A DNA stretch of 64,000 bases from the NCBI GenBank assembly GCA_949825065.1, contig OX463859.1, forward strand, positions 22,895,847 to 22,959,846, written 5' to 3'. Under the pieces are notes generated by a model. It saw nothing but the letters and a program-made list of their open reading frames with translations, did no database searches and was not told where the DNA came from. Positions 11,687 to 23,639 of the stretch are shown one piece after another (within the stretch, counting starts at the first letter, position 1; each line of letters opens with the position of its first letter). Source of the stretch: Odontocerum albicorne (lineage: Eukaryota > Arthropoda > Insecta > Trichoptera > Odontoceridae). The position numbers were made by a program, and so were the translations under genes.

Positions 11687-11691
11687 TCCTT
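11687..11691. repeat. Target site duplication of the palindromic element (right)
   Basis: TCCTT, identical to 10803-10807. Confidence 0.75.
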
Positions 11692-11849
11692 ATACGAACT
11701 TTAATCCAAAACTAAATTGCTGTAAAAGAAAACTAAATTTATTTTTTTATTTTTAATTTATGGACATAGAACAAATGTGAAACATCGTCGCCTCTTTTGT
11801 TTATTGACGTAAATAACGGTATCTAACACAAAAGATTTATTGGCATTTC

Positions 11850-12080
11850 TCGCATAGCATCTCATTGTCGCCGGTTCGGACATGTGGGACGTATGAGTGC
11901 CAAGTCTTCGTGACACCAATAAGGATATCCACTTCTCAGCTAGATAAGTTATTCATTAGCAAAGTGGATCGATGTAGTAAGGAGACGATTTCCAAGATAA
12001 TACGACGTCAAAGTACTGTTAATCGATTCTCATAGGCTAATCATTGAAAGTGTCTGTGAATTGGAATTTCTTAAAGATGC
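11850..12080 (+). mobile_element. Possible LINE tail remnant
   Basis: A 'RRFGHVGRMSAKSS'-like translation near 11865-11910 recalls the 'LRWFGHV.RM' block of LINE reverse transcriptase tails. No other motif could be aligned by eye, so this is a tentative call. Confidence 0.35.
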
Positions 12081-12399
12081 TACGTGCCAAACGTATGACT
12101 CAGAAGTATTTATTTAAATCAATATATTTTGATTGATTCAAAACAATAAATGTGTGAGTATTTGCAAAGAACGATTTCTCCAAATAAGGAATGAAGACAT
12201 AATTATGTTGTATGCTGTTCAAAAGCACAAAAATATGACGTTCAAAATAAGATACAGCACTTAAAATAATGAAAGGAATATTGAGATTAGTTCTGACAGA
12301 TGTAAAGACTGAATGATGACAGATTTTCAAAAATAATACATATGGTTAGTATAGAGGGTACGACTATTTTGGGTGTACAGACAGATTTTCAGTGCACTA

Positions 12400-12791
12400 T
12401 GGTGAATTATCAACAACAGCGAACATTCTAAAATAAGGCATAAATTGCAAAAAAACGGCCCCATATGAAGAAGAAAAAAGTTTTATTTCATCAGGACAAT
12501 GCACCGCGTCACAAGTCGATGGTAACGATGGCCAAATTGCATGAGTTGAACTTCGAATTACTTCCGCACCCACCGTATTCTCCAGATTTGACACCCAGCG
12601 ACTATTGACTGTTCGCAGACTTCAAAAAGATGCTCCAGGGAAAGAGATTTGACTACAATGAAGAAGTGATTGCCGAAACTAACGCCTATTTTGAAACCAA
12701 AGATAAATCGTTCCTCACGGCTGACATAGAAAAGTTAGGAAAGCGTTTGAATGAATGTATCGCTCTTGAAGGAGACTATGTTGATGAATAA
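12400..12791 (+). pseudogene. mariner transposase C-terminal fragment
   Basis: Translation from about 12460 gives 'KKKKVLFHQDNAPRHKS', then 'LLPHPPYSPDLTPSDY', with 34 residues between the two Asp, then 'MLQGKRFDYNEEVIAET' and a terminal 'ECIALEGDYVDE' with stop at 12789-12791. This is the catalytic C-terminal third of a D,D34D mariner transposase, of a different lineage from the two long copies. An in-frame stop follows 'SDY' at about 12604. The N-terminal half is absent or unrecognisable and no inverted repeats were found. Confidence 0.85.
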
Positions 12792-13109
12792 AGAAGAATT
12801 TTGTCAAACAAATGTTGTTTTAATAGTAAGTCCCGATCCTTATTGATCGATGTTTTATGTAGACATTGATGACATGTAAAAAATATTTTCCAAGTTTATA
12901 AGTTTGTTGCAAATCACATGCATTACATTCCTTTGTTAGAATCCCGCTAAAAATAGTTGTATTAAAATGAAATAAAAAGCTGTTTAACTTTATTAAAATT
13001 TAACCTTATTGAAAAAAATGCGATGTCGAAACTGGAAAAGATATAAAAGAGCATAACTATCACCATCATGACAAAAATGCGCCTAGGTACTCATAAGTTC
13101 CTCATCTTT

Positions 13110-13530
13110 GCAATATTCATATATGGCGTGACTTGGACTCAGAGAGCAAGCAAAATACAGAATAAATGCATTTTAAATGTGGTGCTGGAGAAATTGTTAC
13201 AAACTTCATGTACCTACAGCAAGGTGAAAACTGAGAATCTGTGATAATAGATTGTCGACAATATGCCTTCGATAAATCCTCCGATTCTTTGTACACATTG
13301 CTCGTAGCCAAGGAGACAGTTAAGAAAGGTTTGTGGTTACTGGAGGCGTGGAAAGACGACGCACAAAATAAAGAATCCCAATATGTTGAACTGATCAAGT
13401 GAGAGATGAAACAGTAGTACCCTTAGAAACTGCCCTTCCAGCCGCGGAATACAGAGATGAATGAAGAGGAGTCGTGCGAGGCTATCATGGGAGTCACGAT
13501 ACTCAATCATGAGATACACGACAGGATAGA
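13110..13530 (+). mobile_element. gamma-LINE reverse transcriptase tail, decayed
   Basis: Plus-strand translation in broken frames gives the LINE tail order: a 'RINAF..WCWR' trace, 'RLSTICLR' (about 13250-13275), a degraded 'RFF.HIA' block, a 'GGVERRRT' linker, and 'LRAAEYRDEW' as a degenerate block near 13430-13465. The copy at 41330-41790 preserves the same order better. It is an old truncated insertion. Confidence 0.6.
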
Positions 13531-13539
13531 ATACAATAC

Positions 13540-13860
13540 GTGCACTTAAATATTTAAAGAATACGTTGCGTGATACTGTATGACATACTACAGAATGAGC
13601 TGGTAAGGGATGAATGTGAACTTAAGGCTGATGTGTTAGTAAAATGAAGAAACCTCCATTTTAAATTATTTTGAGCATTTGAAACGAATGAACGAAGAAA
13701 TACAAACAAAACAAATAAACAGTGCGAATGTGAGGTAAAGGTGTGGCAGAGAAAGATTGTATGGATGTGAACGAGTCAAAATATGCATGGCGAGATAGGA
13801 ATATCTAGCACTTTCTCCTCTTTGCCAACGCTAACAGGGAGACGATATAATGATTTGTAT
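13540..13860 (+). mobile_element. alpha-LINE 3' end
   Basis: It shares with 1-625 the strings 'gatgaatgtgaacttaag', 'aacgaatgaacgaagaaata' and 'gtatggatgtgaacgagtc', in the same order, and ends at a similar 'ataatgatttgtatgt'. It has multiple stops. It begins directly after the gamma-LINE remnant. Confidence 0.7.
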
Positions 13861-15375
13861 GTGCTTATGTACCTTACAAAAAAAATGTTTTAAGCAAAGA
13901 AATTACGTTGATAATATTTTAAGTGGAAAGTGGAAAATACCTAAAAGTGAAAATTCATTGTGTGGTAAAAACATTTATCCCCTTCATGATATGCCTCTGT
14001 TGAAACAAGCAGAGAGAACAGATCTCTACTTCATTCTATCCTGGCACACATATTTTGTTTATGTACAATATTATAACATCCGAAGACTTCGTTATGCGTA
14101 TTATCCTATTATAAAGGTTATTCACTATATATTGTTTCAAAATTTTATTTATTTGGTTGGGACAAGTTTTTCTAGGTATTCCCATACTTTTTTTATCTTC
14201 TAGACTACATTTATGGAGTATTGTAAATATTTAATAGTTCATTATTTTTTCATCTTAAGCGCTACATCTTCTTAAAACCAGTATTGTTTTCTAATGTCCT
14301 TATTCTCTAGTGCTGCCAGAGGAATTCTTTGTCTAGACCAAAACCCTTTTTTATGTAAAACATTTGTCATTAATATAAATATGTACATTATGTTAGGTTC
14401 TCTGAAAACTAATATTGTATTTGAAATTAAATTCAAACGCAAATTGTACCGAATTCTTGTCTACAGTGATTTTCAATAATTTTAGTATGTCGTCAATCTC
14501 TCGTTTCGTAGAACGGTAGTTATTCCCGATCAAGTCTGGATTTACCCATAATCTCTGATAATCTCCTACTGCATCGTTGCTATACACTGATCATATATGC
14601 ATTTTTTTGCATCGCATTTATAAAAAGGACCTAGCACTGAAAAATAATACATTTAGTACCATCTTCATAATGATGCAAAAAATAAAACACGTAATAATAA
14701 ATACTACGCAAACTATATTATTTCTAAATAATAAACATTCAGCACGTTTCGAATCAAGTAAGTATCGAAAATTTTGTCTTAATAACATATATCCGATAAA
14801 TATGAAACAGGTAACGAGATAACACATTAAAAATAATACAACATAATAATTTTAAAACTCATTATTTTTTTATACAATATTGAAATATCTAGAATTTTGT
14901 GTTGTTTTACATTCAATATTAAAGTTTATTAATTTCTTGTTTTACTGAACCAAAGATTGACAATATGTTTTCTATTCGCACTGAATTAATGTTAAAATAA
15001 ACATACTCAACCCATCAACATACCAGTCTTGTCGTGGCCAGTAATAAACAACCTTTAACACGGCAATGTCTTGGCCGTCAATTGCTTTCCATATTTAACA
15101 ACACGCACGCAGTCAAAATATTGAAAAATCTAATTATTCTCTTTAACGTATTGTAATTAGACTAGCTATTTTTGTAACAATACAGTCATATTTTAATAAA
15201 ATTATATTTACAATGATCTTCGTGACATATTTCATAGAAAAATAATCTTTCTATCCGAGCTTCGAGGTTCAAATTCACATAGTACCCAAAGTAGTGGATG
15301 TCTATTTTTTTTCTCCAAACTGATTTCACAACAGTTCACAAAAAAACAAGAAGAAATTAGTCACGACAGTTGATT
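13861..15375. other. AT-rich intergenic DNA, no gene seen
   Basis: Chance ORFs of up to 117 codons are rich in Ile, Phe, Tyr and Asn and show no family motif. The composition is strongly AT-rich throughout. Confidence 0.5.
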
Positions 15376-15380
15376 AATAA

Positions 15381-15860
15381 GTGATAACTATTTATATTCA
15401 TACCATCATGCCATTTTCCTGTCGGGGTAGGCAGAGAGGACAGAGAGCTATTCTTTCATATCTCGACACACGTAATTTACTTCTTCTACACCCACGCACC
15501 ATTTCATGCTACTTCTACATTTCTCTGACTTTCTGCGTTTTCTTCTTTCCGAATATAACTCACTTGATTCAACTATACTTTACTTGGTCCACACCCCATC
15601 CACTAAATTTTGCACCATATATCTGTTTTGTTAATATTTCTGCATTCATTTGTTCCACAAGCCCAAACCATCTCAACGGGCATTCTTTGTCTAACTTAAC
15701 ATACCAGCCTTATCATTCACATTCATCCCTTACCACTTCGTTTCGTATCCTGTCATACATTGTCACTCCATGTATTATTTTCAATACACGTAGTTCTACA
15801 GCATTAATTGCCCTCCTCTCAGTCTTTCAACATCCACGTTTCACTTTTATAATCTAAATT
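15381..15860 (-). mobile_element. alpha-LINE 3' end, minus strand
   Basis: Read on the minus strand it has the alpha-LINE order ending in 'cccgacaggaaaatggcatg' (about 15408-15427), the expected 3' end. The 158-codon plus-strand ORF here is antisense to this fragment and is not a gene. Confidence 0.65.
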
Positions 15861-16728
15861 GAGACCAAAATGCTAATGTGGACTATCATCTCAGAAAATT
15901 TCGATGTTTTGCGGTGCGACTATATATATTTCGGTATATACAAGTATGTTGACTTTGTTTAATTTCGCTTAACGCCGATGTCCTTTTTAATTCATCCATC
16001 GTCTGTGAAAAGACTACCCAAACAACATAATTCCTCAACTGGATACGATATTGATAACATATATTAACCCCCCAAATATTAGAAATGGGTGGCGGAAACA
16101 TTCGGACGAGAATTTTATACTTGGATTGTTCTACCCTTATTGCATCATGCTCGAATTTGAAAAAAAACTATATACATAATTCATTAAAAAAGTAAAACAA
16201 TAGAATATTTTTAACGATAAAGACAAGAGAGATAAACAACATACAAGGGAGATAAACAACATAGTAAGAGCAAAGTTTATGCTCTAAAATATGTGTTGTG
16301 AAATTACTTACCCGTATATTGTAAATTTCTGTAAACACTGTAAAACCACAGGATGTAAATAACTTACTTAGCTGAAAGGTTGAAAATGAAATCTGCTGAA
16401 AAAATTTCAAGAACGAATGTTTGTGTTTTAAGTTTTCGTAGCTCGGAAAACCTAGATTGCTTAGCAACAAAAGTTGAGAGAACTGACTTTATGCTTCGTC
16501 ATCATCCTTAAGAATTACAGTTTTTTCATGGCAGTAATATTTGAATGTTTTTCGAAAGATCTCAAAGCTGAAAAAATTGTATTCAGTGTTATTGAGCCAC
16601 TGGTATGAATTTTAGCGTTGTTTTCTTCAAAGTTGTTATGATAGAAAACTACCATAAGTATTATATTATTTATAGTTAAGGCATTAATACTGTGGAGGTT
16701 TAAAGACATTGTAATTTCTTTAGTCAAA

Positions 16729-16884
16729 CACTGTTCATTCTACTTTATATAAGGATATAACCCAACCAGTTTCAGTGTTTTCACCTCATCATTTGTGTTT
16801 CCCTGATGATGACGTGAAAACCTTGAAACTGGTACGGTTTCGCCGTTATATAAAGTGGAATAAACAGTGTTTGACAAAGTACAA
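16729..16884. repeat. Hairpin repeat of about 155 bp
   Basis: The outer inverted arms share 'caaacactgttcattctact' (left) and, reversed, 'caaacactgtttattccact' (right). Both continue into 'ttatata' and an 'ccagtttcaa/gtgttttcac' block. The centre reads 'cctgatgatgacgtgaaaac'. This may be a short foldback element or the terminal hairpin of a larger family. The arms are imperfect. Confidence 0.7.
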
Positions 16885-17489
16885 AATTAAGTGTTTCCTA
16901 AGATTGCTAATGAAATTCGCTGTGCTTCTTTAGAATTACACTGGTAAGCTTCCTCTTCAATCTCTTGCTGTTATTGCACTTGTCGAAAATCACGCTTTTG
17001 TTGAGATTCCATAGCGCAACGCTCATTGGAATCCTTTTCAGTGAAATTGGAATCCTTTCAAATGAAAAAACTCTTAATTTCTAATCAGTAATTTAACGTG
17101 TTTCATTCCTGATTTTTCTTCCTCTACGCCATCTCTTTATTTTCCTTCAATTAATGACACCAATTGTTAGATTATTACTCTCGTAACAAACCGGGATCGT
17201 TTCACTTGAAGAGAGCCTCGATATAGGAGTTATAGGCAAATGCAATTAGTGCAATATCAAAATAATTTCTTGTCAAATTTTCTAATTCATACGTAAAATT
17301 GTTAATCTTATCCAAATTGGTGATAGGGACTGGTTGAGAAGTATAGCCATAACACAAAATTGTAGTCATACCCCATTAATCGAGCGTATTGGTAAAGAAC
17401 CACTGTTGTAATACGGAGTTTGTGGTTTTAGCTACACTACTCTACACGTGAAGAGGCAACACTCGTGCCAGTCTAGCGTGTGCGAGTAT

Positions 17490-17610
17490 TATTACTCTTT
17501 TTCATTTTCTTGATACCATCGGGAATCGAAACAGAAAACTCCTGGTTAAAATTAAACGTTATACCAACTAGGCCACTTAGGGCGTGATTTTTTTTTTGTA
17601 ATAAAAAAAC
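17490..17610 (-). repeat. B-family SINE head fragment
   Basis: On the minus strand 'gccctaagtggcctagttgg' leads to a degenerate B-box near 17520. This matches the B-family tRNA-like head seen at 60099-60170. The body is absent. Confidence 0.5.
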
Positions 17611-17960
17611 AGTTAAGGTTCGCTTATTATTATTTTAGAGAAATATTTTCTCGTGTTAAAATTGACGATTCGTCGGCTTTCAAAGTGGTTCTGATTTTCC
17701 TCACCAGTTTCCGTTTAAAATGACACATATTTAGTTTTGGTATGTCGTTACCTGAGTCAGATCGCTCTCAAAGTGGGTGACTAGGTCTCAATGGATATCT
17801 GTGACCTTGGCCGGGTCAAGACAACCGTATAAAAAAAGTATCTGGGCCCCGAATTACAAATATGAATTTATGAAACTGTTATTAATTGCCTAAACAACTA
17901 TTTCTGACGCCACGCATAGTTGAAAATTGCTGAATATGGTTAAGATATTTGAATTATTGA

Positions 17961-18125
17961 ATTCGTGGCCTAGTTTAAAAGACATTAGTCTTCTTACGCA
18001 GGGATAGCGGGTTCGATACCCGTTGATTCCCATTTTTTTTTAAAAGGGTTGCAGTCTGATTTTCTCCAATGACTTGTTTAACACCTTTCTGGTTGGTAGG
18101 GAGAGAGTACGCTGACAGTAAATCT
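17961..18125 (+). mobile_element. B-family tRNA-headed SINE
   Basis: The head 'cgtggcctagtttaaaagac' carries a perfect B-box-like 'gggttcgatacccg' (about 18009-18022). After a T-rich linker comes the family body 'aacacctttctggttggtag'. Length is about 165 bp. The head is tRNA-derived, but the body and number of related copies make it a SINE, not a tRNA gene. Confidence 0.7.
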
Positions 18126-18444
18126 AAAGTTGTGTACTCGTATGCATGGGTTTATATTTTTAACAATTTTTATACAAATTTAGTGAGTTTATAATTGTAT
18201 AAACTGCTTATTTATTATCATTTTTTGTATATTAGTGTTTACGTCTATACGAGCGTTGGCTGAAAAATATCTAGCTTCCTCGCGGTCGGGCTCGCCCTCT
18301 TATTGGTGAGGATGTATATCAGCTTGGAGGGTGTTATGAGATTAACCCTGACTCATTGACAGCTTTCTTCTTAGTTATACTTTATTTTCCACTGCCTTAA
18401 CACATAGGAGTGTATAATTTCAGGATATATATTTACGTATTATA

Positions 18445-19720
18445 TTAGGTCCTTACATATGAAATTGGCGTTTTGTTTGGGAGGAACATAAAGTTGATTT
18501 TTTTTTAATATAATATATTTATTTAATCAAAGTATGTACCATTGCTATCTATGCACTTTTGCCATCTCATAGGTAGTTCATCGATCCCTTTACTAAAAAA
18601 ACCATTCGGACGGGAATCAATAAAATCTTTGAAGTCGGTTTGGACTGCCCCATCGGAGTTGAATTTTTTCCCTTGCAAGAAGTTATCCAAATTTCGAAAA
18701 AAATAGTAATCTGTTGGGGCAAGGTCCGGAGAGTACGGTGGATGTCTTAGACATTCCAATTGAAGCTCTTCTAATTTGGTAGCCGTCTGTTGTGCAGTGT
18801 GTGGTCTAGCGTTATCATGAAGCAGCAGTGGCCTAGAGCGATTAACCAGCCTCGGTTGTTTAGCAGCTAGCTTTTCCATCATGGTTTGCAGTTACTGACA
18901 ATAGACATCTGCCGTAATCGTCTGGCCAGATTTAAGAAAGCTGTAGTGAACGACACCAGCACTAGTCCACCAAACGCTCACAAGTAACTTTTTTGGAGTC
19001 AATTTTCGCTTGGGGCATGGTTTGGCTGGTTCGGCAGGGTTCAGCCATTGCGATGAGCGCTTCCGATTATCATACAGGATCCACTTTTCATCACAGGTAA
19101 TGATTCGATTCAAAATCCCTTTATTATTGTGCCGGTTGAGTAATGCAACGCAGCAGTCAACGCGCGTTTGTTAATTTGCTTCACTTAATTCGTGAGGTAC
19201 CCACCTTTCAAGCTTTTTCACCTTCCCAATTTGCTTCAAGTGGATTAAAACAGTTTTATCACTAACACCGCAGCCTGCAGCTAACTCGGATGTGGTTTGC
19301 GATGGATCCGCTTCCACAATAGCCTTCAATTCTTCATTATCAACTTTCTCCACGGGGCTTGTTCTGCAGGTCGAAATTTCCAGAACGAAAACGTTGGAAC
19401 CAAAAACGCACTGTGTTTTCTTTTGCGGCACCGTCGCCATACACATCATTAATCCTTCGAGCCGTTTCTGCAGCACTGGTGCCACGGTGGAACTCGTACT
19501 CGTAAATAACGCGATATTTCAAGTTTTCCATTTTGTAAACTGAGTGACGCAAAGAAAAAAAACAATTGAGGAAAAAACAAATGAATTATAATTTTCGAAA
19601 CACAAATACTTGAGTAAATAGCTGTATAAATTTGAATTTGGAATTCCTAACCAAAGAGAAGATATTTGAGATCAAAGTTGCCAGTACGGCAAAACGCCAA
19701 TTTCATATGTAGGTAAGTAA
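18445..19720 (-). mobile_element. mariner element 2, full length, inactive
   Basis: The element is 1276 bp between TA dinucleotides at 18443-18444 and 19721-19722. The terminal inverted repeats share an inner block 'acatatgaaattggcgtttt', identical at both ends (about 18454-18474 and 19690-19710 reversed). The outermost bases differ slightly. It is better preserved than mariner 1. The internal gene is broken in only three places. Confidence 0.92.
18523..19552 (-). pseudogene. mariner transposase pseudogene, cecropia/Hsmar1-like
   Basis: About 343 codons. N-terminal 'MENLKYRVIYEYEFHRG' (start at 19534; an upstream Met at 19552 is also possible) and 'NTVRFWFQRFRSGNFD' (HTH); second HTH and 'LKQIGKVKKLERWVPHEL'; first Asp in 'ITCDEKWILYDN'; 'PKRKLTPKKLLVSVWW'; second Asp in 'LLLHDNARPHTAQ'; third in 'PPYSPDLAPTDYYFF', with D34D spacing; terminus 'WQKCIDSNGTYFD'. 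The overall pattern is that of the mariner lineage that includes the transposase part of SETMAR. Lesions: a frameshift near 19365 and in-frame stops at 19171-19173 and 18892-18894. Both stops replace single codons within otherwise intact sequence. Confidence 0.92.
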
Positions 19721-19839
19721 TATTAATAAACCTATTATTTTTTTATACGCAACAAACGAGCATTGGTCACGTTGTATCCATCAAAAGTCTAATACAATAA
19801 ATATATTTTTAGTTAGAACAAGGATCTCATTGGTCGTAT

Positions 19840-19960
19840 GAGTTGCGATGGCTGGATGCCATAATAGAGAACTGCCGTACACTGGGTATAACCGATGAAG
19901 AAGGATTTCTGCGGAGAGAGGTAGGAAACAGAGAATCTTACAGCAAGGCGTAACGAATCC
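19840..19960 (+). mobile_element. Possible LINE tail remnant
   Basis: The translation 'LRWLDAIIENCRTLGITD', then 'REVGNRESY', resembles the 'RWLD.VE.DLR.LG......A.DR..W' end of some LINE ORF2 proteins. It is short and unconfirmed. Confidence 0.4.
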
Positions 19961-20229
19961 TGGGTTTTGAGATGAAAATGATTATAAGAAATGTTAGAAC
20001 CAATCGATCAATTATTGAAAAGCTCGAGGCTGAGACGTGTCTGTTTGTAAAGCAAGCGTTGAAAATCCCTCAACCCTTTATGACATAGTGCAGAGGCGAA
20101 CAACAGCTTTGCGCGGTGGATTCTTGTAGATAGTATGAATGCCAGAAGGAGCAAACGCCTAGCATCCCTCTAATGGAGTACCCATGTGAAATAAGCAGAA
20201 GGGAGGCGCTTATTTAAAAAAGTAAAACA

Positions 20230-22185
20230 GTTTACTTGTTGTCAATATTTTAAACGTAAATTTTTTTTGTATTTCTTAAATTGAAATATTTTTTTTTGTT
20301 TTTAGACATTTTTGCCTTTGTTTTCAAAATACTTTTGGTATGGTAAATGGAATAACTAATATTCCAATCTAGGTTTAAGGGTTAGAAAATGCTGGAGTAC
20401 AGCCCTCGTTAACTCAACAATATATATTTAAAAATATTCACCAAACTAGACATGAATTTATGAATATTGAACAAACTAGACATGTTGCATTCTCACATTT
20501 AATGAATCAGAAAGTGTAAAGCAAATAGCTTTTGACAAATTTTATTTTAAAGGTATTCCGTATTGTTCAGGCTAGAGTATTAAAACCAATTTGATTATAT
20601 CTAAGAAACACTTACGTGTATTTAGACTATCAACAATGTTATGAATAACCTTGTAAAAAACATTAAATGGAATACAATCCTTTTAGAGAGTTAACTTAAT
20701 TCGTGTATTGTCTAATTTAATATAATACTGCGCGGAGAAAGTGCTTTTTCTATTCATAAACCTATTTAATTGCAAACACCATAAAAAAGACATGATTAAC
20801 ATTATTTTATAATACTTAAACTGGTAAACTTATTGATGTATTACCTCTCGTCATTTTTATTAAGGTAATTAGACTTTTTGCTGTGTATGACTGTAAAGTA
20901 ATAAGACTCTATGATCTGTACAACTTTTATTATTAACAATGTATACAAATTGTCAAAATCTCTTTGTTAGCGGCAGATATGTGAGGATGCCATTTTTGCA
21001 TCGCGATATTCATCGTTTGTATCCTCTTTATCAATACATATTTTTTTTGGTTTTCAAAATTGTATTCAGTTTATCTAATAATTTCCGGACTTCAACTGTG
21101 TAAAAGAAAACTGATTTTTAACATTTTAAGTGATCAAATTATTTGTCATTAGACCTTTGTATTAAAAATTGATCTAAACAGCCTAAAAATAAAAGGTTTT
21201 ACTTTTTTTGTCATAATAATTGAGAAAGTGACAAACCAAATAACATGGTATTTTCAAAAACATGTAGAATCGTATTGACATTAACTTAACTCTTTCACTG
21301 CTGATACAAAATGCATGACAACCAGATCGGTGCTCAATATATTTGATTAATAAAAACTAGTTTCAACCCGTGAAATATTCACGGAAGTAAAATAAATTCT
21401 ACATTTATGAAAACGTCCAAATGCGATGGCCTCTTTCGAAGTAAGGAACGAATATTGTATGCTGATGTAATACACTAACAATATTTAGGCATGGACACGC
21501 CGCGCGTGTTCTGAGCATGAAGCAGATATTCACATGGACACGCCAGGCGTGTCCTCAGCATTGGACGAGTTAATTTAATTTTCTGATAGTTCAGAAGCCA
21601 AGCCAATGGAAATTGCTAAACGTCCCGTAATTTAGATTTAAGGTACTAATATATTAATTTTCTTTTAAATTATGTGTGTGGCTAGAATATAAGAAATAAA
21701 TTTTAAAAACCAGAATGAGCTTATGTGTGATTCATCCATAGAATGTACCGACAGTTATATTTAATTTTTTTGTATCAAACTTTTTAGTCATAATACTACT
21801 AAAATGTTAAAAGAATTAACAATAAAATTATATTAAATCCTGTTCAACAAAAGTTAATTCCCAGAATACTGGGAAGAGTTATTTTACGGAATACCTTGAC
21901 TGTAGAACAAGATATAAAAAAGAAAAAAACTCGTAAACTAACTGCTAATATTGTGAAAAACGCAACGAAAAAGCATAATTTGTCGATGACGTTACGATTT
22001 TCAGTCTTAAATCTCAGGAAGGTTAATCTTGTCGATCCATTTTCATCAAAATATTTTCACTTTCTCGTTAATGAAAAAATGTACTATTAATGTTTAGTTC
22101 ACAATTCTATTGATGCTTAGATCAATTTATGATACAAAAGTTATATAAAAAAAATGATGACCATCAAAATTGTATGATTAATCAG
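20230..22185. other. AT-rich intergenic DNA with short palindromes
   Basis: No gene is seen. At 21490-21565 two GC-rich palindromic blocks, catggacacgccgcgcgtgt and catggacacgccaggcgtgt, stand about 40 bp apart in AT-rich sequence. They look like duplicated imperfect inverted repeats. Confidence 0.5.
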
Positions 22186-22187
22186 TA

Positions 22188-22316
22188 TTTTTACGTAGTT
22201 CAAATACAGATAAGTATTAGATCGAGTGAATTTTTACGTAGTTCAAATATAGATAAGTATTAGATCGAGTGAATTTTTACGTAGTTCAAATATAGATAAG
22301 TATTAGATCGAGTGAA
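22188..22316. repeat. 43-bp tandem repeat, three copies
   Basis: The unit starts 'tttttacgtagttcaaata' and ends 'agatcgagtgaa'. Copies are at 22188-22230, 22231-22273 and 22274-22316. They are identical except for a c/t change in the first copy (and one base at its start). The high identity indicates recent amplification. Confidence 0.92.
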
Positions 22317-23630
22317 TTAAATTATGAAAAAAGAAAATCTGTTTGAATGTAGACGATATTAAAATTGTATAACGCGATATGAAAATATGGCACTTTTTTA
22401 TTTGCCACAAATAGAGATACAGTATTGTTTTGTTCATGTATTTAGGTTTACTTTATTTTTTTAAGGAAAATCGATCTTGACAATGTGTATAGAATGTAAA
22501 GAAAAATAATTGTCCAGATTAGGACAAAAATAAAACCAGGAAGCATTGGATTAGATAAAAAAAATTGAGCTGATTTGTTTCAAGGAGTACATTTTGAAAT
22601 TATAAAATCCGTAAACTTTTCGATCACACCTTAAATTTGAGAAAAGGAAAACTGAATATTTAGGATGCAACTCGTATTCATTGGACGTGGCTTGGGTACA
22701 TCGAAGCTGAAGAGTGCTTTCCATCATGTTCCACTGTTGTCGCATGTACATTGACCACTTAGCCATCATTAGCGACCTCTGAGGTGGCCGTTGGAATATT
22801 GCTAATTCACTAAAACAACCATTTTACTGTGTCAACAAACGAATTCTCAATTTTCACATGATATCTGATTAGTGAGGTGTGTGGATAAAGGTTATAATTT
22901 TATTTTATTATTATTATACATGTGTCCTGGCCATATCATGTAAAAAATAACATACACGATTAACATCATCTACAGCTCGCGCCATTCTATTATAGGGCAT
23001 AGGACTCCCCAACTGTTGTCACACTTCTCGTATTTATACTTCTTTATGGTACCCTTACATGTATATTGTATAGTGTTACAATTTCGATGTATACGGTATA
23101 ACCTGTTAGAGTTATTGCCATATGGCTAAAGATGTTAAAACGGCATTAATTTGACACCAAACTGGATTGGAGGCAACCGTTTTGAATTTATTTTCACAAC
23201 GGTTGGTTGAAAGACAAATCGTTGTGAATTTATTTTCAAATAGCAATATCTTTCAACCAGACATAAATATGTTGAGTTAACCTTCAACATAGACTAGAAC
23301 CTTTTTTAAATGTTTATCAATGAAAATCAAACCAGTGTCTACCGAATTTGAAAACAAACGTCTTACATAATAGGCTATTAAGATCATGGGACGTTGTTTC
23401 GTAATTTATGAAAAATGATGTCCACGCTTAAAAAAATCCTAAATTAATTATTCTATAATGTGTTCCAAAAAATGTATACACACTTGTACACTGTGCCATT
23501 TACTTAAACTTGCTACGGGAATTTATCGTGCCACGAATTTATTAGGAGTGAAGATGTAAGGAAGACTTTTATTTTCAGTAAAATTGTGCACCTTTTAAGT
23601 ACTATTGTGATGTGAGATCGTAATGAAAAT
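22317..23630. other. AT-rich intergenic DNA, no gene seen
   Basis: Only chance ORFs are present. At 23160-23260 a partial duplication repeats 'ttttgaatttattttcacaa'-like and 'gttggttgaaagacaaatcg'-like strings. It may be B-family SINE body debris. Confidence 0.45.
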
Positions 23631-23639
23631 TTGCTGAAA

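Noticed and set aside
13850..14203. 117-codon plus-strand ORF
   Set aside because: AT-driven composition (Ile, Tyr, Phe, Lys), no motif, and it begins inside the end of a LINE remnant.
15381..15857. 158-codon plus-strand ORF
   Set aside because: It lies antisense across an alpha-LINE 3' end and its residue content is typical of reversed purine-rich LINE sequence.
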